Shown piece by piece: positions 52,789 to 60,405 of a DNA stretch of 64,000 nt. Position numbers and translations under genes: made by a program. Every line of letters begins with the position of its first letter. Positions within the stretch are counted from its first letter, which is position 1. The notes under the pieces were generated by a model. It was not told the origin of the DNA. It worked only from the letters and a program-made list of their open reading frames with translations, and did no database searches. Source of the DNA: JBFLXR01 sp040757065 (GTDB taxonomy: Bacteria; Pseudomonadota; Gammaproteobacteria; Burkholderiales; Gallionellaceae); the NCBI GenBank assembly GCA_040757065.1, contig JBFLXR010000010.1:20004-84003 (forward strand), read 5' to 3'.

Positions 52789-53498
52789 TCGCGCACCGTC
52801 TCCGTCCGCTCCACTTTACCGTCGCGCATATACACGATGCGATCCGCATGGGCGGAAATCGCCATGTCGTGCGTCACCATGACGATGGTTAACGGCTTCT
52901 CGCTCCGCAAACTTCCCAACACCTCGAGTACCTGCGCTGCATTCGCGCTATCCAGACTGCCGGTCGGCTCATCGGCCAGAATCACGTCCGGCTCATTAAT
53001 CAACGCCCGTGCGATCGCCACACGCTGACGCTCTCCCCCCGACATGTGCGCCGGAAAATGTTGCAGGCGTTGACCCAGTCCCAAGCGTTCCAGCCAGTAC
53101 ACCGCGCGTGCGCGGTAGTCCTGCTTACTGCCCGTCCGGCCAATAGTCGGCACCAGCACGTTATCCAACGCATTCAGAGTTGGAATCAAATGCGCGGATT
53201 GGAAAATGAAACCGATATGTTCGCGGCGAAACAGCGACCAATCCCGCATTTCTGCATAAGCCTGTCCACGAAAGCGTATTGTTCCCGCTGTCGGTACATC
53301 CAGCGCGCCGATCAAATTCAACAGGCTGGATTTTCCGCAACCGCTCGGCCCCACAATCGCTGCAAACTCACCGTCGCGGATCGTCAGATTGACACCATCC
53401 AACGCCTTCGTGCGTCCCTCGTCGAAATGCAAAGTTACACCTTCCAACGTAAACAAGGTCGGTGGGCTATGCGGTGCAACAGTTTCGCTGATCGGCAT
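52785..53498 (-). CDS. ABC transporter ATP-binding protein, LolD/MacB type
   Basis: 237 residues. Walker A GPSGCGKSS, Q-loop IGFIFQSAHLIPTL, signature MSGGERQRVAIARAL, Walker B VILADEPTGSLD and H-loop VMVTHDMAIS are all intact. It matches the LolD/MacB/FtsE subfamily. First gene of a minus-strand cluster: ATPase, permease, LolA-like protein, metal-dependent hydrolase. The likely task is moving a lipid or lipoprotein from the inner membrane rather than import. Confidence 0.93.
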   Translation of the reverse strand: MPISETVAPHSPPTLFTLEGVTLHFDEGRTKALDGVNLTIRDGEFAAIVGPSGCGKSSLLNLIGALDVPTAGTIRFRGQAYAEMRDWSLFRREHIGFIFQSAHLIPTLNALDNVLVPTIGRTGSKQDYRARAVYWLERLGLGQRLQHFPAHMSGGERQRVAIARALINEPDVILADEPTGSLDSANAAQVLEVLGSLRSEKPLTIVMVTHDMAISAHADRIVYMRDGKVERTETVRE

Positions 53499-53528
53499 GA
53501 ATGATTACCTGAAGGAACGGAATACAAA

Positions 53529-53556
53529 CAAAGAGCCGGGTAGAACCGGCTCTTTC
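53529..53556. terminator. Bidirectional terminator
   Basis: AAAGAGCCGG pairs with CCGGCTCTTT across a small loop, lying between the diheme cytochrome gene (whose 3' end it serves) and the ABC ATPase gene start. Confidence 0.75.
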
Positions 53557-53574
53557 ATGCATCCCCGCTCCGGC

Positions 53575-54129
53575 TTAATGTCTGGGATAATTCGGTATTG
53601 AAACGGTATCGGGATCGTACCAGCCTTCTTTCGCTTTGGTATGGCATGCGCTGCAATTGCTGAGCGACTTCACATCGGGATTCCCTTTAATCATCTTTTC
53701 GGGAATCTCATGGTGCTTACGCTTAATAAAGCGCACCTGAGAAATACGCAGCGGCGCTTCACCGGTCGCAGTTGCACGGTTCACTTTATCGGCCAGTTTA
53801 AAGTACGACGTCCCCGATGCATTCTGCACGGCGTAGTCGCGCACTTCCTTCAGCGTCTCGTCGTCCAATTCGGCGTTATCGCCGAAATGGTCGCTCAGCG
53901 CCTGAGCGTCCAGCAGTTTTTCCCAAGACTTGGCTGGCAGCAAACCCGGCTGATAGGCGAAGTGGCACGCACCGCACTCCTCCTGATAAGTTTTATTGGT
54001 TACCGGCTGCACGCCCTTGGTGCGAGTCACGGTAATCAGCCACGTCAAGAAACTCTCGGCAGAAGCCGCTCCGCTGCCCAGCAACGCTGCACAGGTCAGC
54101 AACACCGCCACTTTCGATTTGGTTTGCAT
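53575..54129 (-). CDS. Diheme cytochrome c (DHC-like)
   Basis: 184 residues from the ATG at 54129. An N-terminal signal peptide (MQTKSKVAVLLTCAALLGSG) exports it. Two CXXCH haem sites are seen: ECGACH near residue 51 and NCSACH near residue 160. Spacing and flanks (LPAKSWEKLLDAQALSDHFG, RTYPAP-free middle, FKLADKVNRATATGEAPLRI) fit the DHC family found with SHP and a cytochrome b. It probably hands electrons from the membrane cytochrome b to the SHP-like protein encoded just upstream. Confidence 0.88.
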   Translation of the reverse strand: MQTKSKVAVLLTCAALLGSGAASAESFLTWLITVTRTKGVQPVTNKTYQEECGACHFAYQPGLLPAKSWEKLLDAQALSDHFGDNAELDDETLKEVRDYAVQNASGTSYFKLADKVNRATATGEAPLRISQVRFIKRKHHEIPEKMIKGNPDVKSLSNCSACHTKAKEGWYDPDTVSIPNYPRH

Positions 54130-54144
54130 AATCAAGGCTCCGAA

Positions 54145-54546
54145 TCAGAGAGTCAGCAAATATTTCAGGAAATCCCCCTTTTCCTGCGGGGTGCATTCGC
54201 GGCTCAGCACCTCTTTGCAGTTGCGCTTAAACCATTTTTCAATCTTCTTCTCATCGGTAAAACGCTCGGCATTTACACTGGGTGCCATCGGCTCAATCAC
54301 CTTTTTGGTTTCCTCATGCTTGCCCTGCTTGGTCAGATCGGTACCGTGGCAAGTTTCGCAGGAATGCGTTTCCCCTTTGTCGTTTTTGACTTCCTTATGC
54401 CAGGCTTTCTTACCGTGTTCGGCGTCGAAATTCGATGCTCCCTCAGACTTGTAACGGGCAAATAAAGCATCGGTCGCCGGAGTCGCCCATGCGGAAGTCG
54501 CCGCAGTCAGTGCAACAGTCAAAAACAAAGCGGATTTCAATTTCAT
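54145..54546 (-). CDS. SHP-like monohaem cytochrome c (DUF1924)
   Basis: 133 residues from the ATG at 54546. ATGs at 54552 and further upstream exist, but the GGAG is spaced well (9 bases) only for 54546. Signal peptide KSALFLTVALTAATSAWA; one haem site CETCHG in HSCETCHGTDLTKQGKH. The DUF1924 pattern (ERFTDEKKIEKWFKRNCKEV, ECTPQEKGDFLKYLL) marks relatives of sphaeroides haem protein, a high-spin cytochrome whose Asn ligand leaves on reduction so that it can bind O2 or NO. Encoded between the diheme cytochrome and a membrane protein. Confidence 0.85.
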   Translation of the reverse strand: MKLKSALFLTVALTAATSAWATPATDALFARYKSEGASNFDAEHGKKAWHKEVKNDKGETHSCETCHGTDLTKQGKHEETKKVIEPMAPSVNAERFTDEKKIEKWFKRNCKEVLSRECTPQEKGDFLKYLLTL

Positions 54547-54560
54547 GTTCATATACTCCA

Positions 54561-55172
54561 TTACCAAGTCATCTTAATACCGACGCCCATCATGATCGCG
54601 CCGATTACAGCCATGTGCCCGTGATTTACGGGGGCAGTCTTGTTCGCCGAACGTGCAGCGGCAATCGCCATCAGTGCTGCCCCGCCGCCCGCCAGCATGA
54701 CGTGCAGATTATCGCGATCCATCACGCCGTCTTCCGCCGCAAAATCATCCCAGTGCGAAATCAAACCGGAAACGACCGTCGCACTCGCCAGACCAACGGT
54801 CAGCGCAGCCAGCTTGGCGTGCGTACCATGCACCGAGGAGGATGGGCGCGGATTCGGGCAATTCTGTTCACATGGTCGCGTCATGCCCGTCGCAAGCGCA
54901 CTGGCGATGGTCGCCAACCCCAGATATTTATGCGCCTTGCGCCCGGTCAGCCACGGCTCTTCGAAATTGGCATTCGGGTCGATCGTCGGCTTTTTCGGAG
55001 CCTTAGCCTGCTCAACCTCGTTTGCCGCCAGCACGATCGGCTTCATATCGGTTGTATATTCCGAAGTCATGCTCGGCCAAGCCACCGCATTTTCTTCGGC
55101 ATGCACCGCCGGAGACAGCGCGGAAAGACACAACCCAACTGCAAGGGCTTTCAGCCCGACTCGATTTCGCAT
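54561..55172 (-). CDS. Exported membrane protein of unknown function, cytochrome cluster
   Basis: 203 residues. Signal peptide (GLKALAVGLCLSALSPAVHA), a soluble stretch with EPWLTGRKAHKYLGLATIAS, then three to four membrane segments: LGLATIASALATG, LAALTVGLASATVVSGLIS, LHVMLAGGGAALMAIAAA, HMAVIGAIMMGVGIKM. His residues on several helices (KAHKYLG, GTHAKLA, DNLHVML, NHGHMAV) resemble a diheme b561-like four-helix core, so it may bind haem; this is inference. It sits between SHP-like and cytochrome b genes with gaps of 14-24 bases. Confidence 0.65.
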   Translation of the reverse strand: MRNRVGLKALAVGLCLSALSPAVHAEENAVAWPSMTSEYTTDMKPIVLAANEVEQAKAPKKPTIDPNANFEEPWLTGRKAHKYLGLATIASALATGMTRPCEQNCPNPRPSSSVHGTHAKLAALTVGLASATVVSGLISHWDDFAAEDGVMDRDNLHVMLAGGGAALMAIAAARSANKTAPVNHGHMAVIGAIMMGVGIKMTW

Positions 55173-55196
55173 TCGTTACTCCTTATTGCTTTAAAG

Positions 55197-55769
55197 CTAC
55201 TTAGCGTCAGCCTCGACCGCCGCCTTTTTACCTGTAATCATGGCACGCACCAGATTTTCCTTATGCTGAATACTACCGGACACCACCCCCAGCAAGTGCA
55301 AAGGAATCAAAACCAGCGCACCATCGAACAAAAACTCGTGAATCTCGTGCATCAAATAGCTGGTTTCATCGCTCACATCGTTTGCGAAGCCTGCGAATGG
55401 CCCTTCGAAGTCGATAAAACCCAGCGTCAACATACCTGTCAGAAACAATCCTCCGGCAACTGCCAGCAAGGCGAATACCATCAGCGCACCAGCCGGATTG
55501 TGCCCGTAATAATGTCTAGGATGCCCCTCGCGTACCGACCGAACATACTGCCATGTTTCCGCCGGAGAAAAAACAAACGAACTAAACCGCGCATACCGGC
55601 TTCCGACAAAGCCCCACACGATACGCAGCGCGAACAAACCGCACAAAGCATAGCCCAGCAAAACATGCAGCGCCGCCAAACGGTTCTCAGCCGTCCAATA
55701 CGCCAGCACGAACCCGCCCACGAGCGACCAGTGGAATACCCGCACCAGCAAATCCCAAACTTTTATCAT
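55197..55769 (-). CDS. Cytochrome b561-type membrane cytochrome
   Basis: 190 residues from ATG 55769 (AGGT eight bases upstream); the longer frame to 55805 adds an atypical leader. Four membrane helices with the paired haem-ligand His residues: VRVFHWSL, AALHVLLGYAL, MHEIHEFLF and IPLHLLGVV. It belongs to the cytochrome b/b6-like b561 family and is a probable quinol oxidase-like donor to the downstream cytochromes c. First gene of a four-gene cluster ending with the diheme cytochrome. Confidence 0.9.
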   Translation of the reverse strand: MIKVWDLLVRVFHWSLVGGFVLAYWTAENRLAALHVLLGYALCGLFALRIVWGFVGSRYARFSSFVFSPAETWQYVRSVREGHPRHYYGHNPAGALMVFALLAVAGGLFLTGMLTLGFIDFEGPFAGFANDVSDETSYLMHEIHEFLFDGALVLIPLHLLGVVSGSIQHKENLVRAMITGKKAAVEADAK

Positions 55770-56012
55770 CGAGCGCACCTGACCAGACTGCACAAAATAC
55801 TCCACTCAGTTGACTATGAAACTATGCTGAATTTCGTCCGTTTTTTGGACGCGCGAATGCTAACACAAGTTCCAAAAAACCTGTATGAGGCGAATCTGAC
55901 ATGCCATATAAGCCTTTTTCCTACACCCGCCTGACACCCTAATGGGCGGCACAGTTGCCACATCTGCATAAATGGCGTTTAATCCAATAAAAATTCGCCG
56001 TATGCCATATTT

Positions 56013-58436
56013 ATGCCGACATACCGACTTACCGCGACCGAACTAAGCCTTGCCTGCGATCCCGCCCGTCTGGGATTCGCCGACACGTCCGAAATGCTGA
56101 ATTACCAGTTACCGTGGATCGGGCAAAGCCGTGCCGAAGATGCGGCCCGCTTTGGCCTCAACATGAATCAGCCGGATTACAATCTGTTCGTTCTGGGCGA
56201 AGTCGGCAGCGGACGCTCTTCCTTACTCAAGCGCGCCATGCAAACCGCGGCGGCCATTCGCCCCGTTCCGCCAGACCTCTGTTATCTACACAACTTCGAC
56301 ACTCCGGAACATCCCCGCGCCCTGCGCCTGCCCGCCGGGCAAGGCAAACAACTGCGGCAAATGATGGCGCAGCTCGCCAAAACACTGCAAACCGAAATTC
56401 CGCATTTACTGATTGGACAAGAATTCAAGGCGGAAAGCGAACGCATTGAAAAAAACTATAAAGCGGAAGAAGCCAAGGCCTATGCCGAGCTGGACGCCTT
56501 TGCCGATGCGCGTAAATTCACCCTGCACCGGGACGGCGGCCGATTAGTCTTCACCTTCCGGAGCGCAAAGGGACACCCCATTACCGAAGGAGAAATGCTC
56601 AACCTGCCCAAAAACCGCCGGGCGGAAATGGAGCATGCCGAACAAGAGCTACGAAGCGAAATCAATCGCTATCTGGAAAAAAATCAATCTTACCAGCGCG
56701 TTAAAGATGAATCGCTTGCCGCCTTGCGTCGGCGAGTCGTCAAACCGCTGCTGGAGCGCGAGTGGCAAACAATTCGCAACAGCCTGAAAAAGCACATTAA
56801 AGATTCGGTTAAGCTGAGCGCTTATCTGGATCAGGTCGAACAAGACATCCTCGACAATGTAGAACTATTCAAGCCGTTGGATAACGACGACGAATTGCGG
56901 CAAGAAGCGCTGAGCAAAATTTTATCGCGCTACCGCGTCAATCTGGTGGTCGATAACGACGGCCTCTCCGGCGCGCCGGTTATCGTCGAAGACAACCCAC
57001 TGTTTCGCTCCCTGTTTGGCAGTATTGAATATCAGTCCGAAAACGAAGCCTTAGTCACCGATTTCTCGCGCATCCGCGCCGGCAGCCTGCATAAAGCGCA
57101 TGGCGGCTTTTTAATGCTACACCTGCGCGACCTGCTGGCCGATGGCTTGGTCTGGGAAAAACTGCGCCGCCTGCTGCGCAGCGGACGCTTGCAGATCGAG
57201 GAACCCGGCACGACATTCACCCCCATTGCCACCGTTTCCCTCGAACCCGAACCGGTCGATGTCGAAGTTAAAATCGTACTGATCGGCTCACGCGAGCAAT
57301 ATTATGAATTACAGGAAGCCGACCCGGAATTCGCCCGCCGTTTCCGCGTTAAAGTCGATTTTGCGGAAAGCTTTACCGCCGATACCGATACGCACCGTGC
57401 CATCGCCACCTTCGTCGCGCATAGCTGTGAACGGCTGGGGCTCCCTCACTTCACTGCCGACGCAGTCGCCCGCCTGATCGAAGACGGGCACCGCGAAGTC
57501 GACGACCAAGCCCGTCACAGCGCCAACTTTGCCCGCACCGAAGCGCTGATTATGGAAAGCGCAGCACTCAGCCACGCGCGCAACGGCCAGTTAGTAGATG
57601 CAAGCGACGTCGCAGCCGCCATCGATGCACGCACCTTACGCCACGACTACCCCGAGCAACGCATGCACGAAGCTTATATCGAAGGCGATCTGCTCATCTC
57701 CGTCCACGGCGAAAAAGTCGGCCAGATCAACGGCCTCTCCCAAATCGACTTGGGCGACTACCGCTTCGGCTTCCCGTCGCGGGTCACCGCACGCACCTAC
57801 GCCGGCGAAGAAGGACTGCTCAACATCGAACGTGAAGTCGAGCTATCCGGCCCCATTCACGACAAAGGCGTCTTCATCCTGCAAAACTACCTGTCCGCAC
57901 TGTTCGCCTACAATGCCCCGCTCGCCTTCACCGGCTCCATCGTCTTCGAGCAGGAATACAACGGCGTCGAAGGCGACTCGGCCTCCTGCGCAGAACTCTA
58001 CGCCCTGCTCTCCTCGCTGGCAGGCGTCCCCATTAAACAAAGCATCGCCGTAACCGGTGCACTCAACCAGCACGGCGAAATCCTGCCGGTAGGCGGCATC
58101 AACGAAAAAATCGAAGGCTACTTCCGCCTCTGCGCCAAAGCCGGACTAGACGGCAGCCACAGCGTCCTCATCCCACACCGCAACCGCCACCATCTCATGC
58201 TGAACCGTCAAGTTACCGAAGCAGTCGAACAAGGCCTCTTCCACATCCAGACCGCCGAACATGTAAACGAAGGCCTCGAACTCCTCACCGGCCTGCCCGC
58301 AGGAATTGCCGACGAAAACGGCAACTACCCGCCCGACAGCCTGCTCGGCCACGCTCAGCAAACCTTGCTAGCCTACCGCCGCGCCTGCCAAAACACCGGC
58401 CACCCGAAAACGGGACTGAAACACCTGCACAGATAA
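56013..58436 (+). CDS. Lon-family ATP-dependent protease (LonB/YcbZ-like)
   Basis: 807 residues. N-terminal AAA domain with Walker A-like GEVGSGRSSLLKRA near residue 65, a long coiled-coil insert (about 150-290), sensor region GGFLMLHLRDLLADGLVWEK, then the C-terminal S16 protease domain. Catalytic dyad Ser656 (EGDSASC) and Lys699 (GGINEKIEGYF) are 43 residues apart, as in Lon. It degrades misfolded proteins in the cytoplasm. The gene is monocistronic with a strong terminator. The genomic island begins immediately after it. Confidence 0.93.
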   Translation: MPTYRLTATELSLACDPARLGFADTSEMLNYQLPWIGQSRAEDAARFGLNMNQPDYNLFVLGEVGSGRSSLLKRAMQTAAAIRPVPPDLCYLHNFDTPEHPRALRLPAGQGKQLRQMMAQLAKTLQTEIPHLLIGQEFKAESERIEKNYKAEEAKAYAELDAFADARKFTLHRDGGRLVFTFRSAKGHPITEGEMLNLPKNRRAEMEHAEQELRSEINRYLEKNQSYQRVKDESLAALRRRVVKPLLEREWQTIRNSLKKHIKDSVKLSAYLDQVEQDILDNVELFKPLDNDDELRQEALSKILSRYRVNLVVDNDGLSGAPVIVEDNPLFRSLFGSIEYQSENEALVTDFSRIRAGSLHKAHGGFLMLHLRDLLADGLVWEKLRRLLRSGRLQIEEPGTTFTPIATVSLEPEPVDVEVKIVLIGSREQYYELQEADPEFARRFRVKVDFAESFTADTDTHRAIATFVAHSCERLGLPHFTADAVARLIEDGHREVDDQARHSANFARTEALIMESAALSHARNGQLVDASDVAAAIDARTLRHDYPEQRMHEAYIEGDLLISVHGEKVGQINGLSQIDLGDYRFGFPSRVTARTYAGEEGLLNIEREVELSGPIHDKGVFILQNYLSALFAYNAPLAFTGSIVFEQEYNGVEGDSASCAELYALLSSLAGVPIKQSIAVTGALNQHGEILPVGGINEKIEGYFRLCAKAGLDGSHSVLIPHRNRHHLMLNRQVTEAVEQGLFHIQTAEHVNEGLELLTGLPAGIADENGNYPPDSLLGHAQQTLLAYRRACQNTGHPKTGLKHLHR

Positions 58437-58459
58437 TTAAGCGCACAAAAAAGAAAAAG

Positions 58460-58485
58460 GACTTGGCATAGCCAAGTCGTTTTTT
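58460..58485 (+). terminator. Terminator after the Lon-family gene
   Basis: GACTTGGC / GCCAAGTC stem with an ATA loop followed by GTTTTTT. The bases before it (AAAGAAAAAGGACT) are the same as before the terminator at 60331, next to the second tRNA-Lys repeat. Confidence 0.88.
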
Positions 58486-58487
58486 AC

Positions 58488-58534
58488 ATTCTGGTGGGTC
58501 GTGAGTGATTCGAACACTCAACCAATAGATTAAG
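58488..58534 (-). repeat. tRNA-Lys 3'-end repeat, copy 1 (att-like)
   Basis: On the minus strand this is the 3' part of a tRNA-Lys, from the anticodon-stem side through the T-loop (GTTCGAATC) and acceptor end (ACGACCCACCA). It matches copy 2 at 60357-60403 with two mismatches. No 5' half of a tRNA follows, so it is an attachment-site copy, not a gene. Confidence 0.82.
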
Positions 58535-58602
58535 AACACGAGCCGGAAATACAAAGACAATTAACAATCACAACTTACAACCTTGCCACCTCAAAAACGG
58601 CT

Positions 58603-58812
58603 CTAACGAACCTCAACCAAGACACAACCAATAGTGCATGGCACAAAAATGGCACATATCTCACCCAGAAACTGCGCCACATCGCTTTCCCGAAGTTCCC
58701 GCGGGTGACGTTTGCTGAAGAAGAAGATGAATCGGCGAATCCAAAAGCGGTAGGCTTCCTCTGTTCGTTTGCTTAAATGTCTGCAGCGGCACACTTCATG
58801 GACTAGATCCAT
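58603..58812 (-). pseudogene. Integron integrase (intI) N-terminal remnant
   Basis: About 50 residues match the SAM-like N-terminus of integron and XerC-type integrases: LMDLVHEVCRCRHLSKRTEE, AYRFWIRRFIFFFSKRHPRE, LRESDVAQFL. After this the homology stops and the frame ends within 20 residues, so the catalytic domain is lost. Upstream, an in-frame reading without a start gives STSPRL, also typical of IntI. A separate ATG at 58873 with GGAG eight bases before it opens a different frame that would join by a one-base shift. Orientation is away from the cassettes, as in integrons. Confidence 0.72.
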
Positions 58813-59009
58813 TAAGCGTGGTGAGGTGCTGGAATTGGCTTGGTGGGGGTAGGTAGGGGTGGGATGACCCCATAAGTGTAGCTCCTTGGTTGGTGGTTAA
58901 AATGCGCAAGAATATACAAAACAACTCTGCCTATACTATTATGCATATTCGGACAAGCGATTACGTGAGGTCACCGTTGAATCAAATAGTTATCGAAAAG
59001 TTGAACGCC

Positions 59010-59060
59010 GTACTATTAGTAATAGTACGGACCGGTATGTCCGTCTAATAACTGTTGGGC
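59010..59060 (+). other. Candidate integron attI region with palindromes and core site
   Basis: A perfect 19-base palindrome GTACTATTAGTAATAGTAC (59010-59028), an inverted repeat CGGAC/GTCCG (59028-59043), and the core recombination sequence GTTGGGC (59054-59060; consensus GTTRRRY). The core directly precedes the first cassette gene and lies between it and the intI remnant, where attI should be. Confidence 0.55.
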
Positions 59061-59063
59061 ATC

Positions 59064-59483
59064 ATGAAGCTAACCACTCTTACCGTATTGTCTGTGTTCT
59101 CGTCCATAGCGCTTGCATCGCCTTGCGAAAGTGTCGATCGAACTCTAACGGAAGAGAGGAAAATGCTTCTTGCACCGATAGTGAAAGTGCAGTTAGAAAA
59201 AGAACTCCCGGATATTCAATCAATCGAGGTGTTACAGTCATTTCGCTTCGGCTACTGGTACATCATCAAAGTAGAGACGCATATCTCTGACCAAGGCTAT
59301 CTTTTCTACAACAACGATCCAGCCCAAACTCCGTATCTGACTATTTGGGGTGGGGCTGTTCCTGCAACTGATGAAGAATACCGGTTCATCGTTAAGTCGT
59401 TGTCAAAGGGCAAAACAAGGGGAATACCCAAAGCTCTTGCCCGTTGCTTTGCTTGGCACATGACGAAGGAGCCTAGCCAATAA
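59064..59483 (+). CDS. Integron cassette gene: small exported protein of unknown function
   Basis: 139 residues from the ATG at 59064. A signal peptide (MKLTTLTVLSVFSSIALASP) is followed by a soluble domain with VKVQLEKELPDIQSIEVLQS and GYWYIIKVETHISDQGYLFY; two Cys (one near the N-terminus, one in ARCFAWHM) could form a disulfide. No family recognised. It is flanked by a GTTRRRY core site 4 bases upstream and by an attC-like site 5 bases downstream, the compact layout of a gene cassette. No promoter of its own was found, as is usual for cassettes. Confidence 0.75.
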   Translation: MKLTTLTVLSVFSSIALASPCESVDRTLTEERKMLLAPIVKVQLEKELPDIQSIEVLQSFRFGYWYIIKVETHISDQGYLFYNNDPAQTPYLTIWGGAVPATDEEYRFIVKSLSKGKTRGIPKALARCFAWHMTKEPSQ

Positions 59484-59487
59484 TGAT

Positions 59488-59556
59488 GCCCAACCCATCA
59501 GTCGAGAGGGATACTTCGCGGCGTGGCCGCTCGCGCCCCTCACTTTTACGTTGTGC
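59488..59556 (+). other. Integron attC site
   Basis: R'' GCCCAAC at 59488-59494 and R' GTTGTGC at 59550-59556 are imperfect inverted repeats. Extended to 12 bases, ATGATGCCCAAC and the reverse complement of GTTGTGCATCAT match at 11 positions. Between them, GTCGAGAGGG and CCCCTCAC form the L'' and L' arms around a short GC-rich loop region. The 69-base length is normal for attC. Confidence 0.75.
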
Positions 59557-59577
59557 ATCATTACTTGGTCGCTCGTA

Positions 59578-60348
59578 ATGGATACCGAAGAACTCCCGCT
59601 CCTTGATGCACTGCGCGGCTTGGCAATGCTCCAGCAGGAATTTCTTCGTCTCGCGCTTTTCGTGGTGTCCGAAGGCCCAGCAACCTTCGAAGGGGAAAAG
59701 CTAACTTGTACGCTTGGTGACGGACAACGGCGCACAAGCACTTTTCTGGCGATGGCTGCAGGTCAGTCACTTGAAACATTGCTACATATGGCGAAACTTC
59801 GCGGCATCCCGGTTCGAGACGCGTATCCGGTCGCCAGATCGGCAATCGAATCCTTCGTAAACGCTAGCTACCTCTTAACCGAATCCGACAACGTGGCCGC
59901 ACGAGCCATCCGGTACATCGACTTTGCTGCTTGGCGTCACCACAATAGGAAATTTGGGAGCGGTGAGTTCTCGATTGAAGTTCGCTCCGACCCTGATCCC
60001 CAGGCCACGCTCACGCAGGAGTATCCCGAGTTCAGTGGTAAGGGCAACGGCTCGTGGACTAACCTTGATGTGCCTACCCAAGGCTGGCGGGAAGACCTTA
60101 GGCGAGCTGGGATTGAAAACTTCCGGTGGCATGATCTACGCCATACTTGGGCAAGCTGGTTAGCCCAACAGGGTACACCGATGAATGTGCTACAGGAGCT
60201 TGGCGGCTGGGAGTGTGAAGCAATGGTAAGAAAGTATGCACACCTTGCTCCACCGCAGCTAGTCGAGCACTCGGAACGGATCGCCAGCCTGCTCAATGGC
60301 ACAAATCTGGCACAACAGGCAAAAGAAAAAGGACTCAGCTTGCGCTGA
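59578..60348 (+). CDS. Chimeric gene: cassette-borne helical domain fused to tyrosine-recombinase C-terminus
   Basis: 256 residues from ATG 59578. The first 165 or so form a helical domain (ALRGLAMLQQEFLRLALFVV, YPVARSAIESFVNASYLLTE, AARAIRYIDFAAWRHHNRKF) that loosely resembles DUF5677 proteins. From about residue 168 it is the C-terminus of a phage-type integrase: RRAGIENFRWHDLRHTWASW (catalytic Arg and His), LQELGGWECEAMVRKYAHLA (GGW, catalytic Tyr). The first catalytic Arg and the core-binding domain are absent, so recombination activity is not expected. The start is in the second cassette position after the attC. Junction near 60080. It ends nine bases before the repeat-proximal terminator. 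Confidence 0.72.
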   Translation: MDTEELPLLDALRGLAMLQQEFLRLALFVVSEGPATFEGEKLTCTLGDGQRRTSTFLAMAAGQSLETLLHMAKLRGIPVRDAYPVARSAIESFVNASYLLTESDNVAARAIRYIDFAAWRHHNRKFGSGEFSIEVRSDPDPQATLTQEYPEFSGKGNGSWTNLDVPTQGWREDLRRAGIENFRWHDLRHTWASWLAQQGTPMNVLQELGGWECEAMVRKYAHLAPPQLVEHSERIASLLNGTNLAQQAKEKGLSLR

Positions 60349-60355
60349 GTCCTTG
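60331..60355 (+). terminator. Terminator after the chimeric recombinase gene
   Basis: GGACTCAGC / GCTGAGTCC with a four-base loop, then TTGT. The T tract is short. It lies directly before tRNA-Lys repeat copy 2. Confidence 0.6.
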
Positions 60356-60356
60356 T

Positions 60357-60403
60357 ATTCTGGTGGGTCGTGAGTGATTCGAACACTCGACCAATGGATT
60401 AAG
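60357..60403 (-). repeat. tRNA-Lys 3'-end repeat, copy 2 (att-like)
   Basis: Minus strand: anticodon-loop bases CTCTTAA (anticodon CTT), T-arm GTGTTCGAATCAC and acceptor end ACGACCCACCA. The sequence before it does not build a tRNA 5' half. It matches copy 1 except at two positions. Confidence 0.82.
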
Positions 60404-60405
60404 AG

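Noticed and set aside
54435..55934. Plus-strand open frame of 499 codons
   Set aside because: It is antisense to four cytochrome-cluster genes with clear signal peptides and haem motifs; the translation is low-complexity and basic.
58488..60403. Two apparent tRNA-Lys genes
   Set aside because: Only the 3' half from the anticodon loop on is present at each place; the 5' half cannot be built from the adjacent sequence.
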